From: JALORV01 sp963791235
GTDB lineage: Bacteria; Pseudomonadota; Gammaproteobacteria; Burkholderiales; Burkholderiaceae_F
Reading direction: 5' to 3'
Assembly (NCBI GenBank): GCA_963791235.1
Contig: CAWBRW010000014.1
Coordinates: 17,256-81,255, forward strand
Length of the DNA stretch: 64,000 nt
Shown: positions 29,214-38,328 of the stretch, piece by piece
Position numbering within the stretch: the first letter of the stretch is position 1
Layout of the letters: each line of letters begins with the position of its first letter
Notes under the pieces: generated by a model
The model's database searches: none
Seen by the model: only the letters and a program-made list of their open reading frames with translations
What the model was told of the DNA's origin: nothing
Translations under genes and position numbers: made by a program

Positions 29214-31326
29214 TCAGCGGTCGCGCGCGAGACGCTTGAGTACCCGCTCGTTCGGCGTCGAATGCGTCATCGCCGGCCCGGAGATGCCGATCAATTGGCG
29301 GCTCAGCGCACGCCGCAGCAGAAGGCGATCCTGTTCGGGCGTCAGCTTTGCGCCGCCAAACGCCATCGCACTCGCCATGCCGCCGGGTGGCGCCGGCACG
29401 ACAAGGTTGGCCTTCCAGCTCTCGCCCGGTCGCATCGCGATCGGCGCCGGAAGGTTGGTGACCGCGTTCGGATCGGCCTGTAGCACCCACGGCGCCAGTT
29501 GCGACACCGCAAACTCGGCACGCGGCTTGATGGAAGGCTCGCCGACGCGTCCGCGCTGGCCCCAGCGGACGATCAGCGTGTCGCTGGTCGAGCTGGCCGT
29601 GGCCTTGTCGGTGATCGCAACGTCGCGCCGCCAGTTGTGATTGCGCGACATCATGACTTCCTCGAAGGTCATCGTGATGTCCTCGCGCGGCGTCGAGTAG
29701 TTGTATTCGTCGGTCGCAATGTCAGGCGCAAAGAAGCCGGCCACCTGGGTAGGCGTATAGGTCTTCAGCGTGCTGTACGGGATGCCGTTCACCAGCGTCC
29801 CGTCACTGACCGGGCCGGTGACGAACTGGATTTCGGCCAGAGCCTTCATCTCCGCCGAAATCAGGGGATAGTCGCGGCACAAGCTGATCCGACGGCAGCG
29901 AGCCTGTGCAACTGTTGGCAAAGCGGGGAGAAATGTTGCCCCATGGACTCAGCGAGGAATTCAGCGTGTCGCGCACCGCCACCGGCAGGAAGTCCGACGC
30001 GTGACCCAGCTCGTGATACAGCAGCCACGCCGATTCCTGCAGCAGGTAGCCGATGTCGCGCGGAATGCGTGACGTGGCCGGGAAGGGCAGGAAGATGTTC
30101 TCGTTCGCGCTGTTTGCATAGCGCCAAACGCCGGAATACTGCAAGTCGCGGTCGAAATCCGAACGGAAATCCGGCGCCTCGTCGATGACATCACGCTCAT
30201 CGGCGGTCAGCCAGAAGTTGTCGGCATCGAGGTAGATCGCGCCGGTCACGGAGTAGTAGTAGCTCGGCCGCACATGCGCACCGATGACGATCGCGGTGAC
30301 GCCATTGAAGAGCCGCAGCAGATCAGTCTTGTCGACGTTCGCCTGCAGGAACGCCTCGAAGTTCCTGCCCATCCAGTCGTGCGAGACCAGCACGCGATCC
30401 ATGATCTGCGCGACGGTCGGCACGTTGCCGCTCGTGGTCTGGTGCAGGAACGGCAGCGTGGACAGCGCGCAGAGGTTGGCTCCTGCGCCGTAGTACTGCA
30501 ACTGCGCACTGAACACACAGTTCACGAGCACGCCGGCGTAGGCGTTGGCCGGCGCCGGCTTGTACGGGTAGACGCGCGACACATGGATGTCGCTGAAGAT
30601 GTACGGCCCGGTGCCGCTCAAATCCGATGGTGCCTGCGAGTAGGCCTCGACCACCACGGTGACGTCGTCGAAGTCCGTCGTGCTGCCATTGGTACGCGTC
30701 ACACGGAACACGAGGCCGGTGTCCTGCGTGACGTTCGGCGCCGTGAAGATGATGCGGTTCTGGTCGCTCGTATCGAGCGTGACGGTAGGTCCGGCGGTCT
30801 GGCGCCAGGTCAGCGTCTCACTGCCGGTGGCCTCTGGCCACGCGCGGATCGACGCCTGGCCGCCGGCACGCACGGCCTGATCCCCGCGGGCAACGACAGC
30901 CACCGGCGCGGGCGGCGCCGCCACGTTGATCGTCGCGGTGGCGGTCCGTGCGACGCCACCCGCGTCCGTGAACGACACGCTGAACGTGTAGGCACCGGCC
31001 GACGGCGGATCGAAGCTGATCGCCTGCGTCTTGGCGGACTGCAGCGTTACGCCCGGGCCGCCGGTCTGCTGCCACGCCACATCGCGCAGTGGCCCGCTGC
31101 AGCCGGCCACCACCGCACCGGTGGTGCGTCCGACGGCGACCGCCGGGTCGGCGACGACGCTGAAGCCCTGGCCCGGCGTCGTACAGGTGACGCTCGGGCT
31201 GATCGGCGGCGGGGGCGGGGCAGGTGCCGGAGCCGGCGCAGAGCCGCTGTCGCCGCCGCAGCCGGCAGCCAACGCAGTGGCTGCGAAGAGTGTTACCGCG
31301 AGGGCCCTGCGGGTCGTGATCGTCAT
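29214..31326 (-). CDS. Zincin-like (HExxH) lipoprotein with Ig-like domains, frameshifted near 29885
   Basis: The start at 31326 opens a lipoprotein signal (AATALAAGCGGDS), followed by a Pro/Ala linker. Two PKD/Ig-like domains (AWQQTGGPGVTLQ, TWRQTAGPTVTLD) cover ~30-220. A large C-terminal domain carries LLYHELGHASDFLP, a match to the metalloprotease HExxH zinc motif. The frame changes near 29885: removing one G joins DQL to CRDYPLISAEMKALAE, and the protein continues to a stop at 29214, about 704 residues in all. A downstream NYSTPREDITMTFEEVMM segment may supply the third ligand. It is probably an outer-membrane-anchored peptidase; substrate unknown. Confidence 0.75.
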
Positions 31327-31455
31327 GTTGAAATTCGGCGCGTCGGTCGAAGCAGAGCAAGGCAAGATAGTCCCCAAAAGGTTCCCGTCAATGCCGCGAT
31401 TGGCCTAATACAGGCGCCAATTGGACGGATCGACACGCGTGATGCGGCCGGACCG

Positions 31456-33006
31456 CTACGCCCGCCACATCGCCCAGCCGGCCAGTGCCACGACGATGAC
31501 GAGCAGCACGGTGGCCACGGCATACCACCGATTGGTCACGCGCTGCTCGCGGCGCAGTTCGCGTACTTCCTCGATCAGCCGGTCGGCCTCGCTGTGGCGG
31601 GTCAGGGCGCCGTGCATCAGCCGCGGCAGCTGCGGCAGCAGGTAGCTCCACTGCAGTGCCTCCTGTCGCAGCTTCGCCTCGAGCCCGCGCATGCCGACCT
31701 GTTGCTCCATCCAGCGCTCGAGGAAGGGCTTCGCGGTCTTCCAGAGGTCCAGCTCGGGATCGAGCTGTCGCCCAAGACCTTCGACATTGAGCAGCGTCTT
31801 CTGCAGCAGCACCAGCTGCGGCTGGATCTCGACGTTGAAGCGCCGCGATGCCTGGAACAGGCGCAGCAGCACGATACCGAGCGAAATGTCCTTCAGCGGC
31901 TTGTCGAACACCGGCTCGAGCACGGCGCGAATCCCGCCTTCCAGTTCATTGATGCGCGTGCCTTCCGGCACCCAGCCGGATTCGACATGCAACTCCGCGA
32001 TGCGCTTGTAATCGCGGCGGAAGAACGCGAGGAAGTTCTGCGCGAGATAGTTTTTGTCGGTCTCCGTCAGCGTGCCGACGATGCCGTAGTCGAGTCCGAT
32101 GTATTTGTTGAACTGATCGCCGTTGACTCCGACGAGGATGTTGCCCGGGTGCATGTCGGCATGAAAGAACGCATGATCGAAGACCTGGGTGAAGAACAGC
32201 GTCACACCGTCGCGCGACAGCTTCTTCAGGTCGATGCCCTCCGCCTTCAATCGCTCGATCTGGCTCACCGGGATGCCGTGCATGCGCTCCATCACCAGCA
32301 CGTTGTCGGCGCAGTAATCGAAGTACATCTCGGGTACCACCAGCAGCGGCGAGCCGGCGAAGTTGCGCCGCAGCTGCGAGGCGTTGGCGGCCTCGCGCAT
32401 CATGTCGAGCTCGTCGTGCAGGTAGGTGTCGAATTCGCGCACGACGTCGCGCGGACGCAGGCGCTTGCCATCGCGCCACAGCCGCTCGACCAGCGCGGCG
32501 CCGGTATCGAGCAGCGACAGGTCCTTGTCGATCGCCTCGAGCATGTTCGGCCGCAGCACCTTGACTGCCACTTCCTTGCCGGCATGCGGCCCATCGCGAA
32601 GCACGGCGAAGTGCACCTGGGCGATCGACGCCGACGCGACCGGCTCGTTCTCGAAATCATCGAAGACCGCGTCGATCGGCCGTCCGAGGCCGCGCTCGAT
32701 CTCGCGCCGCGCGATGTCGGACGGGAAGGGCGGCACCCGGTCCTGCAGCTTCGCCAGCTCGTCCGCGACGTCAGTCGGCAGCAAGTCACGCCGTGTTGAC
32801 AGGACCTGGCCAAACTTGACGAAGATCGGACCAAGATCCTCCAGCGCGCGCCGCAGTCGCACGCCCCGCGTCTCGCGCGGTGCACCGAAAGTGGTCCAGC
32901 GAACCAGGCGGACCAGGGTCGGATTCTTCAGGCTCGATACGACAATTTCGTCGAGGCGGTAGCGCCAGACGACCGTGGCAATGCGAAGCAGACGCAGCAG
33001 GCGCAT
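31456..33006 (-). CDS. ubiB: Ubiquinone biosynthesis accessory protein UbiB (ABC1/ADCK kinase-like)
   Basis: Required for ubiquinone synthesis; an atypical kinase-like ATPase of the aarF/ADCK family. Visible features are the KxGQ motif (FVKFGQVLSTRRD), an alanine/serine-rich nucleotide loop (ASASIAQVHFAVL), VAVKVLRPN, the catalytic-loop equivalent FFHADMHPGNILV and YIGLDYGIVG. The last ~25 residues form a membrane anchor (AVATVLLVIVVALAGWAMW). At 516 residues it is full length. It follows ubiJ after 48 bases and is probably co-transcribed, matching the physical Ubi complex. Confidence 0.96.
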   Translation of the reverse strand: MRLLRLLRIATVVWRYRLDEIVVSSLKNPTLVRLVRWTTFGAPRETRGVRLRRALEDLGPIFVKFGQVLSTRRDLLPTDVADELAKLQDRVPPFPSDIARREIERGLGRPIDAVFDDFENEPVASASIAQVHFAVLRDGPHAGKEVAVKVLRPNMLEAIDKDLSLLDTGAALVERLWRDGKRLRPRDVVREFDTYLHDELDMMREAANASQLRRNFAGSPLLVVPEMYFDYCADNVLVMERMHGIPVSQIERLKAEGIDLKKLSRDGVTLFFTQVFDHAFFHADMHPGNILVGVNGDQFNKYIGLDYGIVGTLTETDKNYLAQNFLAFFRRDYKRIAELHVESGWVPEGTRINELEGGIRAVLEPVFDKPLKDISLGIVLLRLFQASRRFNVEIQPQLVLLQKTLLNVEGLGRQLDPELDLWKTAKPFLERWMEQQVGMRGLEAKLRQEALQWSYLLPQLPRLMHGALTRHSEADRLIEEVRELRREQRVTNRWYAVATVLLVIVVALAGWAMWRA

Positions 33007-33054
33007 GGGCGGCGATTGTACGAGGCGACTGCAGTGCGCCTCTCGTGCAGGCCG

Positions 33055-33639
33055 CTACCGAGCGCGCTCCTGCAGTTCGACGCGTTTCTCCAGCCGTGCG
33101 ACGTCGTCACGCAGCCGCGCCACGGTGGCATTGAACTCTTCGACTTCGGCGCGACCGACCACCATCGGATTCTCGGTGACGACGTAGTGGGCGCCGGAAT
33201 CGAGCATGCGCTCGGCAAGCTGGCGCCAGTGCGCCGCGCTCGCGCGCATCAGGCCGACGATGCGTTGCGCGGCGGCGTCGCCGACGAAGCGCGACAGCTC
33301 TTCTTCCGGCTCGGGCCGGAGGTTCTGCAGGACGAAGGCCAGCGCCTGCGCGAAATCCGCGTCACCCTTCAGCGAGACATTGCGCAAGGCCGCCTGGGGA
33401 TCGCCCAGCGCCAGTGGCAATGAGGCGAGGTCGAGTCCCACGGTGACGACGGGCTCGGCGCGCTCCGAGTCGGCAAAACTGCCGCCTTCGTCGACCTTCA
33501 GCGACAGCGCGAACGGCAGGGCTTCGAAGCGCGCGATCCGTCCGGCGAACGGCGCCAGTCGCTCGCGCGCCCAGCCTTCGCGCGCCAGCATGCGGTTCAG
33601 GACGCTGACGGCGGCGGCCGTGGTGAGCTGTTCGATCAT
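33055..33639 (-). CDS. ubiJ: UbiJ, SCP2-domain ubiquinone biosynthesis protein
   Basis: A 194-residue cytoplasmic protein with an N-terminal SCP2-like lipid-binding domain (LNRMLAREGW, ALPFALSLKVDEGG, VSLKGDADFAQALAFVLQNL) and a C-terminal coiled coil (EVEEFNATVARLRDDVARLEKRVEL). UbiJ binds the hydrophobic ubiquinone precursors and scaffolds the soluble Ubi complex. The context (ubiB downstream, ubiE upstream) supports the name. A hairpin at 33676-33703 separates it from the preceding Tim44-like gene, so it likely has its own promoter. Confidence 0.9.
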   Translation of the reverse strand: MIEQLTTAAAVSVLNRMLAREGWARERLAPFAGRIARFEALPFALSLKVDEGGSFADSERAEPVVTVGLDLASLPLALGDPQAALRNVSLKGDADFAQALAFVLQNLRPEPEEELSRFVGDAAAQRIVGLMRASAAHWRQLAERMLDSGAHYVVTENPMVVGRAEVEEFNATVARLRDDVARLEKRVELQERAR

Positions 33640-33669
33640 GCCGCGAGTTTACGCAGCCGCGCGGCGCGC

Positions 33670-33703
33670 AGAATTGCAAAGGGGCGCCGCAGCGCCCCTT
33701 TGC
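33670..33703 (-). terminator. Rho-independent-type hairpin after the Tim44-like gene
   Basis: A perfect 12-bp stem (GCAAAGGGGCGC / GCGCCCCTTTGC, 33676-33703) with a 4-base loop, followed on the minus strand by a short AT-rich tail. It lies 16 bases past the Tim44-like stop. Confidence 0.8.
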
Positions 33704-33718
33704 CCAGATTGCAACCGG

Positions 33719-34681
33719 TCAGGCGGTCTGCTGGATGCCGGCGAGCAACCAGCCGCCGCGCCCGTTCGTGGCCTTCACCAGGTTCCACACTTCGGAGACG
33801 CGCTCGATCTCGCCATCGACGCGCAGCGTGCCATCGAACTTCACGCTCGCGACATGCTCGTCGGCGTTGGATTCGATGCCGAGCAGTTCGGCGTCGATCG
33901 AAACAACCTCGGTCTTCGTCTGGCCGGCGCGCGCGTGCAACTCGTGCGTCAGCGCGATGAACATTTCATTGGTCGTGAAGTCCGCAATCTCGTCGAGATT
34001 GCTGGTGTCCCACGCGCTCTGCAGCCGAGCGTAGTTGTCCTTCGCATGGACGAGGAACTGCGCGGTGTCGAATCCGGCGGGAATGCCCCAGGGCGATGCG
34101 ACTTCACCGCGGGAGAACTGGTCCATCGCCGAGCCGGGCCGCGTGCCACCAGCGCTCGCGCCCACGCTCGAGCGCTGCTGCACGGGTGCCGGCGCGGTCT
34201 CGTAGCCGACGTGCGAGTACGTACCCGGTCCACGCCCGGCACCCGGTGCCGCGGCGGCAGGCTGCGGGCCACGCATGCGCCGCATGACGAAGCCGACGAG
34301 CATCATCAGCGCCAGGCCGACCAGCATAATCGTGAGGAACAGGGTCAGCGCTTCGCCGAAGCCGAGCCAGGACGCCAGCGCGGCAATCCCCAGTCCGGCC
34401 GCCAGCCCCATCAGGGCACCGCGCCACGGACTGGCGGGGCGCGCTGCGGCCCCCGGTGCCCCGGCGGCCGGAGCCTTGGTGGGCGCCGCCTGCTGCGCAC
34501 CGGGCTGGGCCGGCGTCGCCTGCTGCGGCGGCTGAGCCGGAGGCGTGGCCTGACGCTGCTGGACCTGAGGCGACTGGCGTCCCAGGTTCCTGGCGCCGCC
34601 CAGGCGACGCTGCGCCTCGGCATCGAGCGTGAAGGTCGCCGCGATGACGCCGATGAGCAGTCCTGCCAACCACTTGTTCAT
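33719..34681 (-). CDS. Tim44-like domain membrane protein
   Basis: The start at 34681 has GGAGA upstream and opens an N-terminal signal/anchor (LAGLLIGVIAATFTLDAEA). A Gln/Pro/Ala-rich linker covers ~30-85, then a membrane segment (ALTLFLTIMLVGLALMMLVGFVMRR). The C-terminal ~130 residues form a Tim44-like domain (DNYARLQSAWDTSNLDEIADFTT, VSEVWNLVKA). Such genes regularly accompany ubiE and ubiB in betaproteobacteria. The molecular role is unknown; it may tether something to the membrane. It follows ubiE after 13 bases, so both are one transcript, ended by the hairpin at 33676. Confidence 0.9.
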   Translation of the reverse strand: MNKWLAGLLIGVIAATFTLDAEAQRRLGGARNLGRQSPQVQQRQATPPAQPPQQATPAQPGAQQAAPTKAPAAGAPGAAARPASPWRGALMGLAAGLGIAALASWLGFGEALTLFLTIMLVGLALMMLVGFVMRRMRGPQPAAAAPGAGRGPGTYSHVGYETAPAPVQQRSSVGASAGGTRPGSAMDQFSRGEVASPWGIPAGFDTAQFLVHAKDNYARLQSAWDTSNLDEIADFTTNEMFIALTHELHARAGQTKTEVVSIDAELLGIESNADEHVASVKFDGTLRVDGEIERVSEVWNLVKATNGRGGWLLAGIQQTA

Positions 34682-34694
34682 TGAATCTCCTGAT

Positions 34695-35441
34695 TCAGTA
34701 CTTGGTGCCGACATGCAGAGCGCAGACGCCCGCCGTCAGGTTGAACCATTGGACGTCTTCCAGGCCAGCGCGTTCCATCATCTGCGCGAGTTCATCCTGC
34801 GGCGGATGCATGCGAATCGATTCCGCGAGGTAGCGGTAACTGTCGCTGTCGCCGGCAAGTTTCCTGCCCAGCCAGGGCAGCACGTTGAACGAGTAGGCAT
34901 CGTACAGAGGAGCAAGCGGCCGCCAAATGCGGGAAAACTCCAGCACCAGCAGTTTCCCCCCCGGGCGCAGCACACGGGCCATCTCGACGAGCGCGATGTC
35001 CTTGTGCGTCATGTTGCGCAGGCCGAAGGCCACCGACACGCGATCGAAATGACCACTCGCAAAGGGGAGTTTCTCGGCATCGCACTGCGCCAGGGGCAGG
35101 TCGAGTCCGGCATCGAGCAGGCGATCGCGCCCTTCAGCAAGCATCGAGCCGTTGATGTCGGTCAGCCAGACTTCGCCGGAAGCGCCAGCGCTCTTGGCGA
35201 AGGCCTTGGCAAGGTCGCCGGTACCGCCGGCGATATCGAGCACCTTCATGCCGGGGCGGACGTTCGCATGCCGCACCGTGAACGCCTTCCAGACGCGATG
35301 CAGGCCCGCCGACATCACGTCGTTCATCAGGTCGTAGCGGCTTGCGACCGAGTCGAACACGCCAGCGACGCGGTCGGCCTTTTCTTCCTCGTCGACCTGC
35401 TCGAACCCGAAGTGAGTGGGCTTGCTGCGCAAGGGGCTCAT
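34695..35441 (-). CDS. ubiE: Demethylmenaquinone/2-methoxy-6-polyprenyl-1,4-benzoquinol methylase
   Basis: C-methyltransferase of ubiquinone and menaquinone synthesis using S-adenosylmethionine. The start at 35441 gives MSPLRSKPTHFGFEQV, the usual UbiE beginning. Motifs are VAGVFDSVASRYDLMNDVMS, SAM motif I VLDIAGGTGDL, LTDINGSML, AFGLRNMTHKD and VLRPGGKLLVLEFS. At 248 residues it is normal and undamaged. It is preceded after 13 bases by the DUF971 gene and followed by the Tim44-like gene. Confidence 0.97.
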   Translation of the reverse strand: MSPLRSKPTHFGFEQVDEEEKADRVAGVFDSVASRYDLMNDVMSAGLHRVWKAFTVRHANVRPGMKVLDIAGGTGDLAKAFAKSAGASGEVWLTDINGSMLAEGRDRLLDAGLDLPLAQCDAEKLPFASGHFDRVSVAFGLRNMTHKDIALVEMARVLRPGGKLLVLEFSRIWRPLAPLYDAYSFNVLPWLGRKLAGDSDSYRYLAESIRMHPPQDELAQMMERAGLEDVQWFNLTAGVCALHVGTKY

Positions 35442-35454
35442 ACCGGCCGGCGAT

Positions 35455-35862
35455 TCAGTGGCGGCCGCAACCGGGTGCGACCGGCGCAGACGCGCCACCA
35501 CCCTCGCGGCTAGCACCGGCGGCTTCGAGGCGTTGCAGGTACTCGGCCCACATCCGTTCCTGGTTCTGGCCGAGTTCGTACAGGTATTCCCAGGAGTAGA
35601 TGCCGCTATCGTGGCCGTCCGAAAACGACGGCTGGATCGCGTAGTGGCCAACCGGCTGCAGTGCGTTGATCACCACGTCGCGTTTGCCGACCTGCAAGGT
35701 CTCCTGGCCGGGACCGTGCCCGCGCACATCCGCGGAAGGCGAATAGACGCGCAGGAACTCAAACGGCAGCCGGAAGCTCGCGCCGTCGTCGAATTCGACT
35801 TCGAGCACGCGGGACGCCGTGTGCAACACGACATTGGACGGAGAGGGAGAACGGGACGACAT
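35455..35862 (-). CDS. DUF971-family protein
   Basis: A 135-residue cytoplasmic protein homologous to the N-terminal domain of gamma-butyrobetaine hydroxylases. Visible are LEVEFDDGASFRLPFEFLRVYSPSA, the GxR-type segment VGKRDVVINALQPVGHYA, then FSDGHDSGIYSWEYLYELG. It regularly precedes ubiE in betaproteobacteria and here forms the first gene of that operon. Stand-alone members have no proven activity in this setting. The C-terminal ~20 residues are Gly/Ala-rich and probably unstructured. Confidence 0.93.
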   Translation of the reverse strand: MSSRSPSPSNVVLHTASRVLEVEFDDGASFRLPFEFLRVYSPSADVRGHGPGQETLQVGKRDVVINALQPVGHYAIQPSFSDGHDSGIYSWEYLYELGQNQERMWAEYLQRLEAAGASREGGGASAPVAPGCGRH

Positions 35863-36301
35863 GCGGCAGTGGGGGAATCTCGGCCGGCAGAGGCGCGGTG
35901 GGGAGGTGATCGTACACCGCGCGTTCAGCGCGGCTTATGCGCAAGATGCACTCTCGGGCCGGCGGCCGCTGCGAGCTAGCTGCCCTCTGACGCGTGCTCC
36001 AACTTCACTGTTTCGCTCGCGAGCACTCGACGCTCATCTCGCGGCACACGCGGAGCACGCTATCCGAAACGAGGTCCGCCGCCTTGGACCCGTTCCAAAG
36101 GCCGCGAAGAATCCAGTCTCAAGCGGTAGTCGCTTCGGTTGCCCACGCTTCGGTTGCCGACAGCCGCGGTGCGCTCGAGCCTAGTTGGGAGGCTGAACCT
36201 GAACCAGCCCGGCTTGACCTCTGGAGCCAGCGCCCCCGCCGCGCGGGCCAATCCGGACTTCGGCACGCGTGTACGCGGCACTCCGATGCCGGGGTCGCGA
36301 T
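35863..36301. other. Intergenic region upstream of the DUF971-ubiE operon
   Basis: About 440 bases with no supported gene. It should contain the promoter for the DUF971-ubiE-Tim44 transcript, but I see no strong -10/-35 pair. The short open frames are arginine-rich shadows. Confidence 0.5.
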
Positions 36302-37132
36302 CTATTTCGGCTTGCGGCACAGGAGCTGGATCGGGTGAGTGCGGCCTTCCTCGATGTTGCGCGCCGCATTGCGCGTCTTCGGCAACGCGGTGTCTCCCAT
36401 CAGGATGTGCGTGCCCAGCGGCGGCAGTTCGCCGCGCTCGGCACGCGCGATCGCTGCCTTGTATCCGGCGACGTACTTGGCGCCCGTGTCCTCGATGTCG
36501 ATCGCCTCGAAGCCGGTCTGTTCAAGGAGGCGGCGTGTTTCCGCCGGGGTGATGAGCCAGGCGCCGCTACCGTCTTCCGACCACGGGACCGGATGGTGCG
36601 GTGTGCCGGTCGGTCCGAGGCCGTGCTCGGTCAGCGCGAAGAAGGCGCCTGGCTTCAGCACGCGGAAGGCCTCCGCGAAGAACCGCGGTCGATCGACCAC
36701 ATTCATCGTCACGTGCTGCGCGTAGGCGCCGTCGAAGGAAGCGTCCGCATACGGCAAGTGCTGCCCATCGCCGAGTTCGATCTCCACCTGGTCCTGCATC
36801 CGCAGGCAGGCTGTCAGCTTGTTGGCGGCGGTTACAAACGGCTCGGTGATGTCGATGCCGCTGACTCGACACCCAAAGCGCTGCGCGATGTAGCGTGCCG
36901 GTCCACCCAGGCCGCAGCCGATGTCAAGGATGTGCTGGCCGGCGCGGATCGGCAGTCGGTCCGCCAGTTCAACGGTCGCCGGAAAGCCGCGAGCGTGGAA
37001 GTGATCGACCGGCGCCAGATCCTCAACGGTCAGCTGGTCGAGACGCTTCGACGTCTTTTCCAGGGCCGCGATGATCAGTCCATAGACGTCGCCGCGACCC
37101 CAGTGATCGGCGATGGTTTGAATGTCCGTCAT
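36302..37132 (-). CDS. SAM-dependent methyltransferase (class I)
   Basis: A 276-residue methyltransferase starting MTDIQTIADHWGRGD. The Rossmann fold shows motif I ILDIGCGLGGPARYIA, the acidic post-I loop (VSGIDITEPFVTAAN), and LPYADASFDGAYAQHVTMNV with LKPGAFFALTEH, similar to small-molecule (sarcosine/glycine or sterol-type) C/N-methyltransferases. Substrate unknown. A second methyltransferase lies 81 bases upstream on the same strand; the two may form an operon. No frameshift is seen. Confidence 0.88.
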   Translation of the reverse strand: MTDIQTIADHWGRGDVYGLIIAALEKTSKRLDQLTVEDLAPVDHFHARGFPATVELADRLPIRAGQHILDIGCGLGGPARYIAQRFGCRVSGIDITEPFVTAANKLTACLRMQDQVEIELGDGQHLPYADASFDGAYAQHVTMNVVDRPRFFAEAFRVLKPGAFFALTEHGLGPTGTPHHPVPWSEDGSGAWLITPAETRRLLEQTGFEAIDIEDTGAKYVAGYKAAIARAERGELPPLGTHILMGDTALPKTRNAARNIEEGRTHPIQLLCRKPK

Positions 37133-37213
37133 GGCGATGGCCTCAGCGCGCCAGGACGTCGCGTCGACAGCGACATTCATGCCTCCGTGAATTCGTCGTC
37201 CGATGCACCCACT

Positions 37214-38026
37214 CTACTCGTGGGGCACGACGCCCTTCACCGCCCAGGCCAGCGCCGCATAGGAGCGCGGGCCGTCGGGCTCGCCATCAATGTAGGCGCG
37301 CCGCACCGCATCGCGCAGGCGGCTCCGGTCAGCGTCGCTGAGCGTGGCGAGGTACTCCGCCTGCTGCCCCTCCTTGCCCGTATAGGGACTCCAGTAGTCG
37401 TCGAAGCATTCAAAGTCCATGCGGATGCTCAGCAAGGTCTCGACGACGTCCGCGAGCCCCGCTGCGCGCCACGCGCTCGCCAGCTCGCCGGGGCGGGTCA
37501 TTGGCCGCGTGTAACTGCGCCCGCGAAGCACATCGGCTGCAGGATCCAGGACGGCGGCCGTGTCGTAGAAGATGCGGGTCGCGACAAAGCCGCCCCGTGC
37601 ATCCCAGACCGCTGCGCCGACCACCGCCCCTGGACGGGCGACTCGCCGCATCTCGGCCGCGGCCTGCTCGGCCCGCGGCACGAAGTGCAGCATCAGCAGG
37701 GAAAGGACCCGATCGAAGCTGCGCTCCGGCAGCGTCAGCGCGCAGGCGTCGCCGACCTCGAAGCTGACTCTCGGATCACGATGGTGGCGCTTGGCGTGCT
37801 CGACATACGCGGGCGAAAAATCGATGCCGCGAACCTGTCGCACACTGCAGCGCTTCATCAGCGCATCGGTGAGGCCACCGGTACCGCAGCCCAGGTCGAG
37901 TACGGCCTCGTCTTCCTTGGTGCCGACGAAGTCGAGAAACGGCTCCGCCAGGCGCCGGCTCCAGCGACCCATCAGTCTCTCGTAGGCGTCGCCGTCGGCC
38001 GAAACGAATGTGGAGGAGGCAGTCAT
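37214..38026 (-). CDS. SAM-dependent methyltransferase (class I)
   Basis: A 270-residue protein, start at 38026 (MTASSTFVSADGDAYERLMGRWS). Motif I is VLDLGCGTGGLTDAL, followed by VRGIDFSPAYVEHAK, FEVGDACALTLPERSFD and LLMLHFVPRAEQAAAEM. The YERLMGRWS opening is shared by a large group of uncharacterised bacterial methyltransferases. Substrate unknown. It precedes another methyltransferase on the same strand and diverges from the beta-propeller gene across ~300 bases. Confidence 0.88.
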   Translation of the reverse strand: MTASSTFVSADGDAYERLMGRWSRRLAEPFLDFVGTKEDEAVLDLGCGTGGLTDALMKRCSVRQVRGIDFSPAYVEHAKRHHRDPRVSFEVGDACALTLPERSFDRVLSLLMLHFVPRAEQAAAEMRRVARPGAVVGAAVWDARGGFVATRIFYDTAAVLDPAADVLRGRSYTRPMTRPGELASAWRAAGLADVVETLLSIRMDFECFDDYWSPYTGKEGQQAEYLATLSDADRSRLRDAVRRAYIDGEPDGPRSYAALAWAVKGVVPHE

Positions 38027-38328
38027 GCGCACACCCTGTTTCCTGCAGCGGCATGCCGACGCTGTCGAGTCGGGACGCGTTGCGGTCAAAAAGGCGCATA
38101 GCCTGCTCCGCTTCGTTCGGAAAGTCTTGCCGCGACGCACGAGCCGAGCGCGCGGCCGCTGGCGCACGAAGGTTCCCGTGCCCGATCGGCCGGTACGGCG
38201 ACGACACGCGCTGCGGCGATTGACGTGTCCCGAGGTGCGGCGTAGTTTTTCAGGCCGCATCGGCAGCCACAGCGGGCGTTAGCCCGACGCTCGGCTGAGG
38301 CGCGCTCGTTGACCAGGGAGGCCCGACC
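38027..38328. other. Divergent intergenic region
   Basis: About 300 bases between the methyltransferase and beta-propeller starts. It must hold promoters for both, but I recognise no consensus pair or palindrome. A GGGAGG ribosome site for the propeller gene lies at the right end. Confidence 0.5.

Noticed and set aside
30274..32799. An 841-codon open frame on the plus strand
   Set aside because: It runs antisense across ubiB and the zincin lipoprotein, both clearly real. It is a GC-rich shadow with His/Arg/Gln-rich composition.
36269..38101. A 610-codon open frame on the plus strand
   Set aside because: It lies antisense to two well-supported methyltransferases and has no family features.
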